Origin: Glandiceps talaboti
Taxonomy: Eukaryota; Hemichordata; Enteropneusta; Spengelidae
Assembly: GCF_964340395.1 (NCBI RefSeq)
Contig: NC_135556.1
Coordinates: forward strand, 24,417,723-24,481,722
Reading direction: 5' to 3'
DNA: 64,000 nucleotides
Below the pieces are notes generated by a model. The model had not been told where the DNA came from. It searched no databases and was given only the letters and a program-made list of their open reading frames with translations. A program made the translations under genes and the position numbers. Positions 23,601 to 32,657 of the stretch are shown here, piece after piece. How positions within the stretch are numbered: the stretch's first letter is position 1; each line of letters starts with the position of its first letter.

Positions 23601-25440
23601 TGTATGTTACATGCTTTTAACTATGTACTGTAAATAAGTCTCTTTTTTGTCTTTTTTCTATGTTTTTGTGAAATTTTTTAGTGTATGAGCTAGTTCTCGA
23701 AATAAATTATTATATTTATATAAACAAATACCCCCCAACCCCAACCCCTTGCCTTCCCTCCCCTCCCCTCCCCACCATAATCACATGTAGTTGAAGTGTT
23801 CTGGTGATGTACAGGTTTACCATACACATTTCTAGTGTATCCTTACACATGTTTAGCAGGTTGGTAAAGAACCCTTGGTCATGGTACAAGAATGTATAAT
23901 TACTGTGTCTACTATGTTTGTATGATCTATTTGATAGTACTACTGCATCCCATGAATTAGAAGAACTTAATTACATTTTGTACTTCCACTATCTCTAATA
24001 TATCATTCTTACAGTGCTGGTACTTACAGGTAATCACATGGTTAAAGTATACCATGTTAAATGACTAAAATTATGAATACACTGTCAAATTAATAGCCCT
24101 CATCAGTGTGCCCTCTAAGCCAATTTGATGTACCACTGACGCACACAATTTCTAGTGACGAACCAAAATTTAGTGTTCCCTATCTCTTACTATGTGGTGA
24201 CTCACAAGGAATGCCAATTTTTCCCATTTTGACTCACAACAATAAAATTTGGCTATCATTAAAGGGCACACTGACCCTCATCATTCCAGAGTTGTAAACT
24301 ATAATGGGAAATCTTATGAAAGATTTGCCAAGTTTGAAATAAAGGACTTTGAGTGTATTTTCAGCCTTTCTCATTGCATGATCTATTTTCAAAAAAATTG
24401 TTAGTCAAACATAAAGATATACAAAGTACACATATCTTTTTTAATTGTATTAAAGGGTAAAATTAAATGATGTGATGGAAGGTCTGTTGTTGTATAAAAC
24501 CTACCTTTTCTACTGTAGCTACAGTTACGTTGATGAGTATTGTAAATTTCTGGACAGATGCAAGACTTCTGAGGAAGGCAATAATCCATCGGTCAATGTT
24601 CTTGACTGCCGGCCATGATAACCAGTCTATCATTCTCGTCAAAGCTACTGTCATATTGATATCTACGACAGATGGATCAGACGCAGCATTCGTAGTCACC
24701 AGTGCTATCATTTCTACTGGAACGTGTTGTGCCAGACATCCTAGCGCCACTGATGGTTCAGCTGACTTTTCCCTTGGTAGGGTCACTGTCGTCAATACTG
24801 TGAAGATTTCCTGAAGACTAGGAAGGATGGTGTTGACATGGGAATGCCATACTTTATGCAGCAATGCACCAACAGCATTAACATCTATAAATCGTGTCTT
24901 CAAAGCCTCTTCACTGTTTGGGAACTCTACACCACTGACTGCTTGAATGAGCGTCACAGCAAAGACAACGGCAAAGTCTCCCACTGGAATACAGTCTGGA
25001 AATTCTACCATAAGTCTGCACAAAGCAGCACACACATCAAGGTGTGGGCATTCTCGTGTCAGACTTATTGCTCTTGTCTGGATCACTTTGCAAACTGCTG
25101 TTTTATCATGAAGTAACTTGACACAGTCATGAATAAATTCAACAGTTGGTTTGGGATTCAAGATGGCACCAGAGATGACGTTGACAAGGTAGCTGTGATG
25201 AAAGAATTCTTCAAAGGTGGTTAGATTCTGTTTTGCCCATGCCTGGAACACAACTTTTCCCATTTCTTGGATGAACTGAGATTCTCCTTCACGAATGAGA
25301 TCAGCAGATATGGTCAGGATTGAATGACAGACGGCTGGATTGACAGGCTTGCTGGCTGCTGCAGCAAACTTGTAGAAAAGTGCATGCTTCACATTTTCAG
25401 GATGTTTGGAAGCAGCAATGCCCTCTAATATCTTATCCAT
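17471..25440 (-). CDS. USP38: USP35/USP38-type ubiquitin-specific protease, complete coding region (7 coding exons)
   Basis: Cysteine protease that removes ubiquitin from proteins; single-copy counterpart of vertebrate USP38 and USP35. Coding exons on the minus strand: 24505-25440, 22807-22908, 22434-22592, 21664-21857, 20991-21084, 18812-20275, 17471-17644. Joined lengths sum to 3123 bases, giving 1040 residues; every junction has GT-AG ends and keeps frame. Residues 1 to about 435 form the helical N-terminal region that opens with MDKILEG as in human USP38. The Cys box GLTNLGNTCYVNS places the nucleophile at Cys450, QQDCSEF is at 518-524, the His box SGHYYCYAR gives His884, and WYLFNDSRV gives Asn915/Asp916. 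Two CxxC pairs (CFKC, CEKC) fit the zinc-binding fingers. The C terminus ends PPGSCGG...GGFN, a family hallmark. Start chosen because it is the first ATG after a good acceptor and matches the family start. Family assignment is from remembered human sequences; orthology to USP38 rather than USP35 cannot be separated. Confidence 0.96.
18220..18600. repeat. interspersed repeat family B, copy 2 (intron 6 of the USP38-like gene)
   Basis: Aligns with copy 1 through TTTATACCATGCACAAGCC, AAAATATGGAATATATAC, TCTACATCATGA and CTCATTCAGCCAGAAAGTAC. It has an extra segment TATTACTGGCACTGGTATAA shared with copy 3. An 89-codon plus frame (18225-18494) ends SSFSQKVLVT. It sits wholly inside the last intron of the protease, in the opposite reading sense. 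Confidence 0.7.
18812..20275 (-). CDS. USP38: USP38-like coding exon 6, main catalytic exon (residues 496-983)
   Basis: A 1464-base exon beginning after tatacag| with RPAYAPSDFLQVSRPPWF and ending CTTTATTTACAG|gtaaga. It carries QQDCSEF, the CFKC and CEKC pairs, QYYCEKCESLQDAERF, the histidine box with His884, and FNDSRV. Between the zinc motifs there is a long Ser/Thr/Glu-rich, low-complexity insert (roughly residues 550-750) that differs from the human protein, as is usual for this family. The 16 codons upstream of residue 496 in the same open frame are intron. Confidence 0.96.
20991..21084 (-). CDS. USP38: USP38-like coding exon 5 (residues 465-495)
   Basis: A 94-base exon, too short to stand out as an open frame. 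It follows ttctag| and ends CACACAG|gttagt. It supplies one base to the preceding glycine codon, then FRRELLNHCGKVQQSVIPRL and QSLFAFLAHTQ. The LFAFLAHTQ end matches human USP38 directly before the SRPPWF segment of the next exon. Confidence 0.94.
21299..21625. repeat. inverted repeat in USP38-like intron 4
   Basis: The plus strand at 21299 onward reads AGCTGTGCAGGAACAAAAGT followed by CAGAACAGGTACAATT; its reverse complement, with few changes, occurs at about 21575-21624. The right arm also contains two tandem copies of a piece with ACCCTCTG and ATAAGACAGACACAA (about 21505 and 21548). The arm ends about 40 bases from the exon 4 donor at 21664. It could be two opposed copies of an interspersed repeat. 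Confidence 0.75.
21664..21857 (-). CDS. USP38: USP38-like coding exon 4, catalytic cysteine box (residues 400-464)
   Basis: Runs from ttccag|GACTATCCT to GATGG|gtaagt. It encodes DYPRPSEEVIKQKLKLNAWT, then SETGKTGLTNLGNTCYVNSV, with the nucleophile Cys450. The usual Tyr-Met after the Cys is Tyr-Val here, a mild change. The exon ends after two bases of a glycine codon that is completed by the first base of exon 5. Confidence 0.95.
22065..22472. repeat. exon-derived minisatellite, 8 copies of about 53 bp, in the USP38-like gene
   Basis: Copies of TCTAGAATGGGTTCATAAAG start at 22071, 22124, 22185, 22238, 22288, 22341, 22391 and 22444. The last copy is the true 3' end of exon 3 plus its donor; the other seven lie in the intron. 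Units are 53 bp, two are 50 bp (a GAT is missing), and one spacing is 61 bp. Each unit contains the last about 30 coding bases, a donor and a short intron piece ending in CCAG, so the array consists of exon-like pieces bounded by splice-like sites. One copy has turned its donor from GT to GC. Confidence 0.93.
22434..22592 (-). CDS. USP38: USP38-like coding exon 3 (residues 347-399)
   Basis: A 159-base, phase 0-0 exon starting after cactag| and ending ATCATGAAG|gtgagt. It encodes TPDLVRLLMKEDSMSSQDC and ends YPDLYEPILDIMK, matching the family. Its last about 30 coding bases and its splice donor are repeated seven more times in the following intron (see the minisatellite at 22065-22472), so alternative donor use is possible. 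I chose the donor nearest the exon because it alone joins in frame to DYPRPSEE of exon 4. Confidence 0.93.
22807..22908 (-). CDS. USP38: USP38-like coding exon 2 (residues 313-346)
   Basis: A 102-base, phase 0-0 exon bounded by ttttcag| and AAG|gtaagt. It encodes VFSRLCYPIARNS followed by ALAVLTHMLLSFQHSPEAFH, nearly the same as the corresponding stretch of human USP38 as I recall it. It is part of the N-terminal helical region. Confidence 0.95.
23431..23608. repeat. TATG microsatellite in USP38-like intron 1
   Basis: About 44 units of TATG with a few TGCA changes. Cys-Met-Tyr-Val and Ile-His-Thr-Tyr frames on the two strands are artefacts. Confidence 0.97.
24505..25440 (-). CDS. USP38: USP38-like coding exon 1 (residues 1-312)
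   Basis: Opens with ATG and MDKILEG, continues through a helical, alpha-solenoid-like region and contains MIDWLSWPAVKNIDRW and VQKFTILINVT, both strongly reminiscent of human USP38. The donor reads AAG|gtaggt at 24505/24504. Just upstream, at 25443, the sequence TTACTTACAG precedes AGAATGG, a good splice acceptor three bases before the start codon. This implies at least one upstream non-coding exon. Inferred role of the region: substrate or partner binding; no catalytic residues lie here. Confidence 0.95.
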
Positions 25441-25754
25441 TCTCTGTAAGTAAAGTTGACATAGTAAATAAATAAAGATTACTGGTAATTATAGACGAGT
25501 ATCTGATATATCAGATATAATAATGATGATAAATTCTTATCAGCACTTTACACAACAGCCTCAATTCGCTTCACAAACTCAGAGAATATAAAGCATCTAT
25601 GGTTGGGGTAAAAACAGTATAAATATCCAAGATATATTATTCTAAAAAGAGCTTACTGATACAATACAGCTCAGGAATCTCTTTCCAATTGGATTATCAT
25701 TAAATTACACTGGTCGAATGCTAACAATGAATGGGTCAGTACGATGTCAATTCT

Positions 25755-25990
25755 GGGTTGGCACTAACACCCCACCAGCATATGTTAGCAACTAGAGAAG
25801 GGTTAATGCCAACACCAGCTCAATGTTAACACCAGACTAGCTGAGTGCTAACACCATGCTGGCACTAACACCTCACCAGCATGTTCACAATTGGTAGGGT
25901 AACGCCTACACCAGCCCTGTGTTAACATCAGTTCAGAGCTAACACCAGGCTGGCACTAACACCTCACCAGCATGTGGTAGCAACTGGAAG
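25755..25990. repeat. degenerate tandem repeat, about 3 copies of 90-100 bp
   Basis: GGCACTAACACCTCACCAGC recurs at about 25760, 25861 and 25952, with GCTAACACCAG-like phrases between. It lies just upstream of the USP38-like start, probably in its 5' intron. Confidence 0.75.
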
Positions 25991-27234
25991 GTTGACACTG
26001 AAAACACCTGTCTAGCCTGATGTTATTGAACTGGTGCAGGTTAGCCAAGTGACAACATCACATGATCAGACTAGCCAATCACAAAGGGATTCTTTAGCTG
26101 TACTATACCAGTGACAGGTTTTCTTTCATGCACTACTCACCACCACAGTGTCATACATATTGATTTTATACTGCAAATACTCTCTGTAGCTCTTACTAAG
26201 TGAACTCTCTACGATTAGACTACCAGTAGTAACAGTTTTTAGGTGTAACCAAAAACCATGACAGCAGCATTCATTATAAGTAAATCAAGTCAGTGATTCT
26301 ACACAATCACTTCAATTAGATAATATCATTACCTTCAGGAATCAGAGTACAATAATGGATATAATATTTCGCTGGTTTGCATCATATGATACTACTATAG
26401 TTATATCACTATTGTTATATCACTATTGTTTTATTGTTTAAGCCATTTCCTAATGGCAATTTGTCTACTTTCTTTCCTCTATCTCACAATTGTTGCAGGA
26501 AACAGTGAGATATACAGTGACATCTAGTGTCTCCTTACTATAGAAAGCATTACTACACTTGTCTATTCTGACAGAGTACATCGGAAATATGTCAAATTAT
26601 GACATCCATATCCTTGCATATTATGAATTGTAGAAATTAATGCTGAAATATGGATAATCTCAATCTAGAATTTCGGTTATCAATTGTGTAGCTTTTCCAC
26701 CAAATCACGTGTTTCACTATTTGCAAAACATCTTGACACAACAAGGTAACTGTTATTTAGTGTTTTGTAAGTACAATCTATCTGCGTTCCCAAAATCTTA
26801 AGGCAGAATCCCCTGCCAAATATGGAACATTTGTACGGAACACCCTATAAGAGTTTATAAATTGTTCTTTCTTTGTTACAAAGGGTCAGAAACTTCAATA
26901 AAGACTCCTTTTGTGTACTACTTGACTGATCTTGGGTTTCTTTCTTCTGTTCTCCCTGCCTTCCCTCCCTCCCTTAAAGGATGGGATAATCTTTTTGTTT
27001 AGGACTAAGTTTTTCTAAAGCTGTTTCCAACCTTTTTTCACTCAAAGTTTAATCTTAGTTTGTACGTACAATATCAATGATTTTACACATTTAATAATCT
27101 TTTGCAATGTATTGAGTTACAAACAAGGACTTGGCATATTCTGTTTCACATTGATTTTTTAAAGTATAACGTCAAGATAAAATTGTTTTATAAATTAAAA
27201 ATCCAAAATAGACACCAAATCCTCATCAATATGG

Positions 27235-27560
27235 TCACCTTAATTAGTGGTCAATATTATATGTAGGTAGTGTAGTGACAAGTTCAAATCTTGAGTGAAA
27301 GCTTGGTTTTGAATCAACTACCATGTTAGTAAGATACAATTACACTAGTTGTTAATGTAGTATCATTTTTCGATAAGACAACCACAATCTATTCACTGAA
27401 AATTGTTAAAATACCAATAAGTAGACATTGTACATGTTATTGTTAATCAGTTGTCTATCTTATCCATAAGTAGTACAGTAACAGGTTCAAATCATAATCA
27501 ACACTGTGGTGTTGATTTTTGGGTGCGGACCCAAAATAAATTTGACTGTTGTAGAATATG
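27235..27560. repeat. interspersed repeat family A, copy 2 (opposite orientation)
   Basis: Shares with copy 1, on the opposite strand, the phrases AGCTTGGTTTTGAATC, TAAAATACCAATAA and TGATTTTTGGGTGCGGACCC. Sequence just to the left (27140-27235, with CACATTG and AAAATAGACACCAAAT) also resembles 12126-12235, so the family may be longer than the part I can align by eye. Confidence 0.6.
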
Positions 27561-27859
27561 ATGTATATCCCTACAAAAAATATCACTCACAGATTATTCA
27601 ATGCTGTTAAGGATGTACGAGATTACGCATAAGTTTTTGTATCTAATGAAATCTTCCAGTTGCAGCTTTAGTTACCTGCAATATAGTTGTAAGTTTATTT
27701 TGTTTGATTTGTTTTGTTTTAAATATATTTTTTTATATGACGTTTGGGTCGTAAGACAAGATAATGATTAGACTCAACGAACACTAAGGTTAATGCTACG
27801 TACAAGAGTGTTCGTAAATACATGTAATCACTAAAACCGATGTCCACAAATCGTAGAGT

Positions 27860-28460
27860 GCACACCACGGGGTCAGTCTCTGCTAAAACGCAATGCCTGG
27901 AACTTCAAGTGTTCGCGAGGAAACAAAACGGTCATTTCTGCGTCATTTCATTAAAATTCATTACTAAACGCCCATGAGTCACAAAACCACAATGCACTTT
28001 GATTACATTGTTTTGATTTTATAGTATGGTATGGTTCTTTTTTTCCAAACTGTCTAAAATTACAACATAACATGTCACGCCTGTCACAAGGGGGAAATAC
28101 ACGAACGACACACTGCATGCAGTGTGCGGCATGTTCAGACTACACAGCTGTACACAGCACACACCATAAACAATTGTTCAAAAGGTGCTCGTTTCGTTGG
28201 TGGCAACATTAAAAGATGCATTTTTACATATTACTGAATATTTATAAATTATATTTACATACTTATTTCTGCGCGTTAACCAAACAAATGGCGAATAAAT
28301 GTTGAAATTGGACTGAACACATCTTCGCAATTATCCTCACTCCAGTGTCGCCATTTTTGAAGTTTGTATGTTCGTATCGCTTTCCTCGTGAATCGCGTTC
28401 GTCTCGCCAGCTAGCTGTACTTCATAACTAATAGATATCGGCGCGGAGATAGGGAATAGA
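27860..28460 (-). promoter_or_regulatory. probable 5' end region of the USP38-like gene
   Basis: The acceptor three bases before the start codon at 25440 requires an upstream exon. The only CpG-containing block between it and the Mastermind gene is here. On the minus strand, AAAATGGCGACACTGGAGTGA near 28356 starts a five-codon open frame, and CTGGA|gtgagg in it could serve as a donor. The placement is inference from composition and position. Confidence 0.3.
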
Positions 28461-29089
28461 AATGCGCATAGTACAAAATTTGTATGTACGAAATTTTGAT
28501 TGTAATAAGTAAGATAATAATAAAATAACCAGTATGTTATGATTGACAAAGAAATACGAAAAAAATATATCTTTTGAAGGTAGACAGGGGATTATTTTTG
28601 AGTGCAAACCCTGAAAAAGTAGAAAGCTATAAAGAAACAAAGACCATCTCTAGATCTCGAGGTATTTTTTTTCCAGAATTAAGCTTACATTTTTTCATTC
28701 AGTATATGTCCCATACGCAGCATACGGGCCATCATATATGTATCACTTTCTCAAATACGATAATTACACAGTTATAACTAAAAACGAACTGTAGAGAATC
28801 CAAATTGCTAAGAATAATGTCCTGTCCACTTTCTAAGGTTTATCTACACATGGAATTTACAAATTAAGTTAACGAAGAAATTGGAACTTTTGTTGCCATG
28901 ACACTAGACGCATTTTACGCAGACATGATTTCTAGTATTGAAGAGTTAGAATGAGACTACGTATATATGCCTATGCATTCAGATATTATCCCAGTGTTTA
29001 CCTACCCTTTGGCTGGCACTCTCGACTCTTCCAAAATTTGATGATTCGGGTTGGACATCGTCATAATTATGTGATCGTATTCAGTTGAG

Positions 29090-29294
29090 AATCCGTCGCA
29101 TTTAATGGCTAAGTTATTTTCTAATATATTAAAACTTCAATAAAGGGATTAGAAATAAGGGTAATTGTCGAATTTGAAATTAAAATATTTAATTCATTGA
29201 AGGATGGAAATCAAATTTGGAGCTTATCCTTATTTCTAATTCCTTTATTGAAGTTTATATTAGAAAATAACTTAGTCACTAAATGCGACGGATT
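29090..29294. mobile_element. palindromic MITE, 205 bp, about 70 bp inverted arms, 6 bp target duplication
   Basis: The left arm starts AATCCGTCGCATTTAATGG and runs to about 29160; the right arm from about 29228 ends TAAATGCGACGGATT and is its reverse complement with few mismatches and one 3-base gap. GTTGAG at 29084-29089 is repeated at 29295-29300 directly outside the element. This combination is strong evidence for transposition. A 6 bp duplication does not match the commonest superfamilies (2, 3, 4 or 8 bp); the family is not assigned. Confidence 0.88.
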
Positions 29295-29825
29295 GTTGAG
29301 GCTTAAAACTTCGAAATGTTGTTTTGCATTTTTTCGACTGAATCTGTGTCGACCTCAATCAGCACTCTATTGCATATCTGGCGCAATTTCTTTTTATTAC
29401 TATTTTAATATGCATGTTGGGGATTTATCTGCATAAACTTTTTCATAACCGGGTCTAAGAAGTTTAGAAATGCAAGACATTTTGGTAGAAGCTTTGGAAT
29501 GTGAAAATAATTTATTTTGTTCACTAGAGGGAGCTGTTTATTGAGTAAAAATTTATAACAAATAACGATACGTTTATGATCGTTTTTGCAAGCTTGGCCA
29601 AATCATGGAGGTAGGAAGGACTAATACGTGAAACAAGCGGAACATAACTGTATTGAGATAATTTTATTTGAGTGGTAGTACGTACTACACTTGATTTAGA
29701 TGATATGCCAAACTTTATGATTTCAGATGTGGATAATCTATTATGGTGAGCCTCAGTGGACACTGATTAAAATCTTCATTTACCAAAGCCATTTCCATCT
29801 CTGAAAGTGTCGTTTGTTTCAACAT

Positions 29826-29888
29826 TTGTTGTTCCGGGTGATCGCCGCCTTCCAACGTGGGAAGGCGGCGATCACTCCCAGAACAACA
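29826..29888. repeat. GC-rich hairpin
   Basis: TGATCGCCGCCTTCC and its complement GGAAGGCGGCGATCA face each other across about six bases, with GTTGTTC and GAACAAC outside them. It is strikingly GC-rich for this region. It may be the core of a foldback element. Confidence 0.85.
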
Positions 29889-29984
29889 AAACGAAAAAAC
29901 AAAAATAAACGAAGAAAATAGAGCCAGACCGGTAAATAAAGAAATTTAATCGTATTTACCGTTTCAGATTATAATCAGTTTGGG

Positions 29985-30140
29985 TGAGCATCTAGCTGCA
30001 ATAATTTTAGGTTTTTGTTCGTTCCGATGTTTAACTGGTTCGTGTTCCTGTTAAACATCTGAACGAAAAAAGGCTAAAAACAGAGAAAACAACAACTCAA
30101 AAACCACAACGGATGTTTCAATTATTGCAGTTAGTGAGCA
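29985..30140. mobile_element. nested foldback element
   Basis: The outer arms are AGCTGCAATAATT (about 29994) and AATTATTGCAGTT (about 30120). The inner arms are TTCGTTCCGATGTTTAAC (30018-30035) and GTTAAACATCTGAACGAA (30050-30067), with one mismatch in 18. No coding potential. Confidence 0.65.
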
Positions 30141-30279
30141 TAATAGGTGTTTATATTAAAACGAAGATTAGATGTTTCTTTACAAACCTATGTTTTGAGG
30201 CGTCTTTTTACCATAATAATTAAAACAACTAGTAAATTCCAGTCCCTACTTTTACAAAACAGACAACTACTAAACTAAG

Positions 30280-30590
<311 letters not shown>

Positions 30591-31129
30591 AGCCATGATT
30601 ACATTTAATTTATTGAACTTCACTCACAATGCTGGCAGAAGGCAAAGGGTTGTAGATTGGTGAAGTCATCACCTGATATAAATGACATACAAAATATAGG
30701 TTTATTACTGGTTTATATTGCTAATATAACTATATTGAATATTCTCTATATAAACAGAAAATGTAATTATAGTCAGAATATACAAGCAAGTTTCTTACAC
30801 AGTTTCCTATGAATGTGACAACATATGTGATTGTTCCCAGCAGGTATTCAAAGCTAAAATTAAACATGTAATATTGATATTTGATGGATATCATACAATC
30901 CATATATTGACACATTATGTGAAGAGTTTCATGTCAAACTGATGTACATCAGCATGTTTATTGCTCTTTTGGATTCAAGTCTATACTGAATAGTGTCGCT
31001 TCAGTGATCGCCCTTTATAGCTTCTTTGAGATAGCCACAGTTTGTAACTGATCGAAGTCCCATTTTCAGCTAGTCAATCTACAAAATACAATACACAAAT
31101 AACTGCAGCAACTGGGCCTCAATATAGTG

Positions 31130-31340
31130 TAATTTAGGTGGTTGAAAATGCACAGAGGGACTTCATAACCAGGACTGTGTTTTGCAGATTATTTCTTTGT
31201 TCAGCCAAGGAAAATATGAATGACCTAAGGGGGCTTTTGTCACTTCCGAGTCGCCATGGGTATTTTCCAGCTGAATGAAGAAAAATATTAGAGAATAACA
31301 TAATTATACCAGCGCCAGTAATATCAAAGAAAATAGCGCC
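31130..31340. repeat. interspersed repeat family B, copy 3 (reverse orientation, partial)
   Basis: On the minus strand it contains TACCAGCGCC-type and DITGAGIIMLFS-coding sequence like copy 2 (DITGTGIIMLFS), followed by TTCATTCAGCTGGAAAATAC and TTTTCCTTGGCTGAACAAAG. The left part of the family is missing. A weaker fragment with CCCCAATATTTCCTGTCATT lies at about 51996-52050. Confidence 0.65.
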
Positions 31341-31370
31341 AATGGCATTGTAGTACAAGTGTATTTGGCT

Positions 31371-31765
31371 GTTGCTATGGGTATGGTCTTGTTGCTAGGC
31401 ATATTGGCTTACATTTTTTGAATGTTTACTTGCTTTCCTATTAATCCCTGTTCCTGTTATCTTTGCAATATAAACCACAATTTTGCTGTTGCTATGGGCG
31501 TGGTCTGTTGCTAGGCATATTTGCATACATTTTTAGAATCTTTACTCACTTGCCTACCTTTCCCAGTTTTCATCTTTGCAATATAACCATCATTTGGCTG
31601 TTGCTATGGGCATGGTCTTGTTGCTAGGCATATTTGCATACATTAAAAAAATCGTTGGTCACTTACATCTCATCCTTGTTATTCTGCGTAATGTGCATCA
31701 TCATTTCTCTGTTACTAAGGGCATTTTCATGGTTGCTAGGGCCTGTTTGGTCAAAATCTTTTGAA
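31371..31765. repeat. tandem repeat, 4 copies of about 113 bp
   Basis: GTTGCTATGGGCATGGTCTT and GTTGCTAGGCATATTTGCAT mark each unit; units start at 31371, 31488, 31600 and 31711 (spacing 117, 112, 111). The last copy is the most changed. Confidence 0.88.
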
Positions 31766-31799
31766 CAACTGCAGAACAATATTAAATGTTAATATAAAT

Positions 31800-32050
31800 G
31801 TTGGTTTTTTATATACTAGTAGCGCTTTCCCACCCAGTCTGGGTGCTCAAAGCACTTACAATTATTACCCTGGCTCAGATCTAAAGCAGCACAACGGCCC
31901 TTTATACTAACTCAACTCCCTGGGGAGCATACAATCCATTGCAGCCTTTACAAGTGCATAGGATTAAAGCATACACATTGCAACCTCTATCCTACCAGGT
32001 CCTCAAGTATACAGCTAGGTTGATTGTGTGATTTGGGTAAAAAATGCAAT
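31800..32050. repeat. probable interspersed repeat with GCGCTTTCCCACCCAG motif
   Basis: The plus strand has AGCGCTTTCCCACCCAGTCT, GGGTGCTCAAAGCACTTACA and ATTATTACCCTGG, then CCTACCAGGTC..CAGCTAGGTTGA. I recall closely similar phrases as dispersed repeats in several invertebrate genomes, but cannot name the family. A weak relative may lie at 25510-25590 (CAGCACTTTACACAACAGCC). Confidence 0.4.
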
Positions 32051-32069
32051 ATACACCCAAATGACAGAA

Positions 32070-32387
32070 TAACCCTCAGAAACACCCCCACCAAAATTCA
32101 GCCCCATTCACCATGCAGTTTTCAAGATAACATTATTTTACCAAATTGAGATTTTTAAACCTAATTTGCATATCACTGATGGGATCATCATGTCAGGAAC
32201 CATTCTTAATCAACCGCCCCTAAGAATATTCCCACCATATTTCAGACTGATCTGCTCATTAGTTTTGGAATTTTTACACAAATCACACATTTGAACAATT
32301 TCCCAACTAGACACCCAAGGTAATATACCCACCAAATATTACGGCAATCGGTCTAGCGGTTTTTGACTTTAAGTTGTTTACACACAT

Positions 32388-32472
<85 letters not shown>

Positions 32473-32539
32473 AGACACAGACCCAGACACAGACAGACAG
32501 ACAGACAGACACACAGACACACACACAGACACACCAGAC

Positions 32540-32574
<35 letters not shown>

Positions 32575-32586
32575 CACACACAGACA

Positions 32587-32655
<69 letters not shown>
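32070..32655. repeat. interspersed element with CA/CAGA tail, copy 2
   Basis: CAATCGGTCTAGCGG, TTTTTGACTTTAAGTTGTTT and ACACACATACATACACATAC precede about 270 bp of CA repeats with blocks of CAGA. The CA blocks give long Thr-His and Cys-Val open frames on both strands that are not genes. Confidence 0.6.
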
Positions 32656-32657
<2 letters not shown>

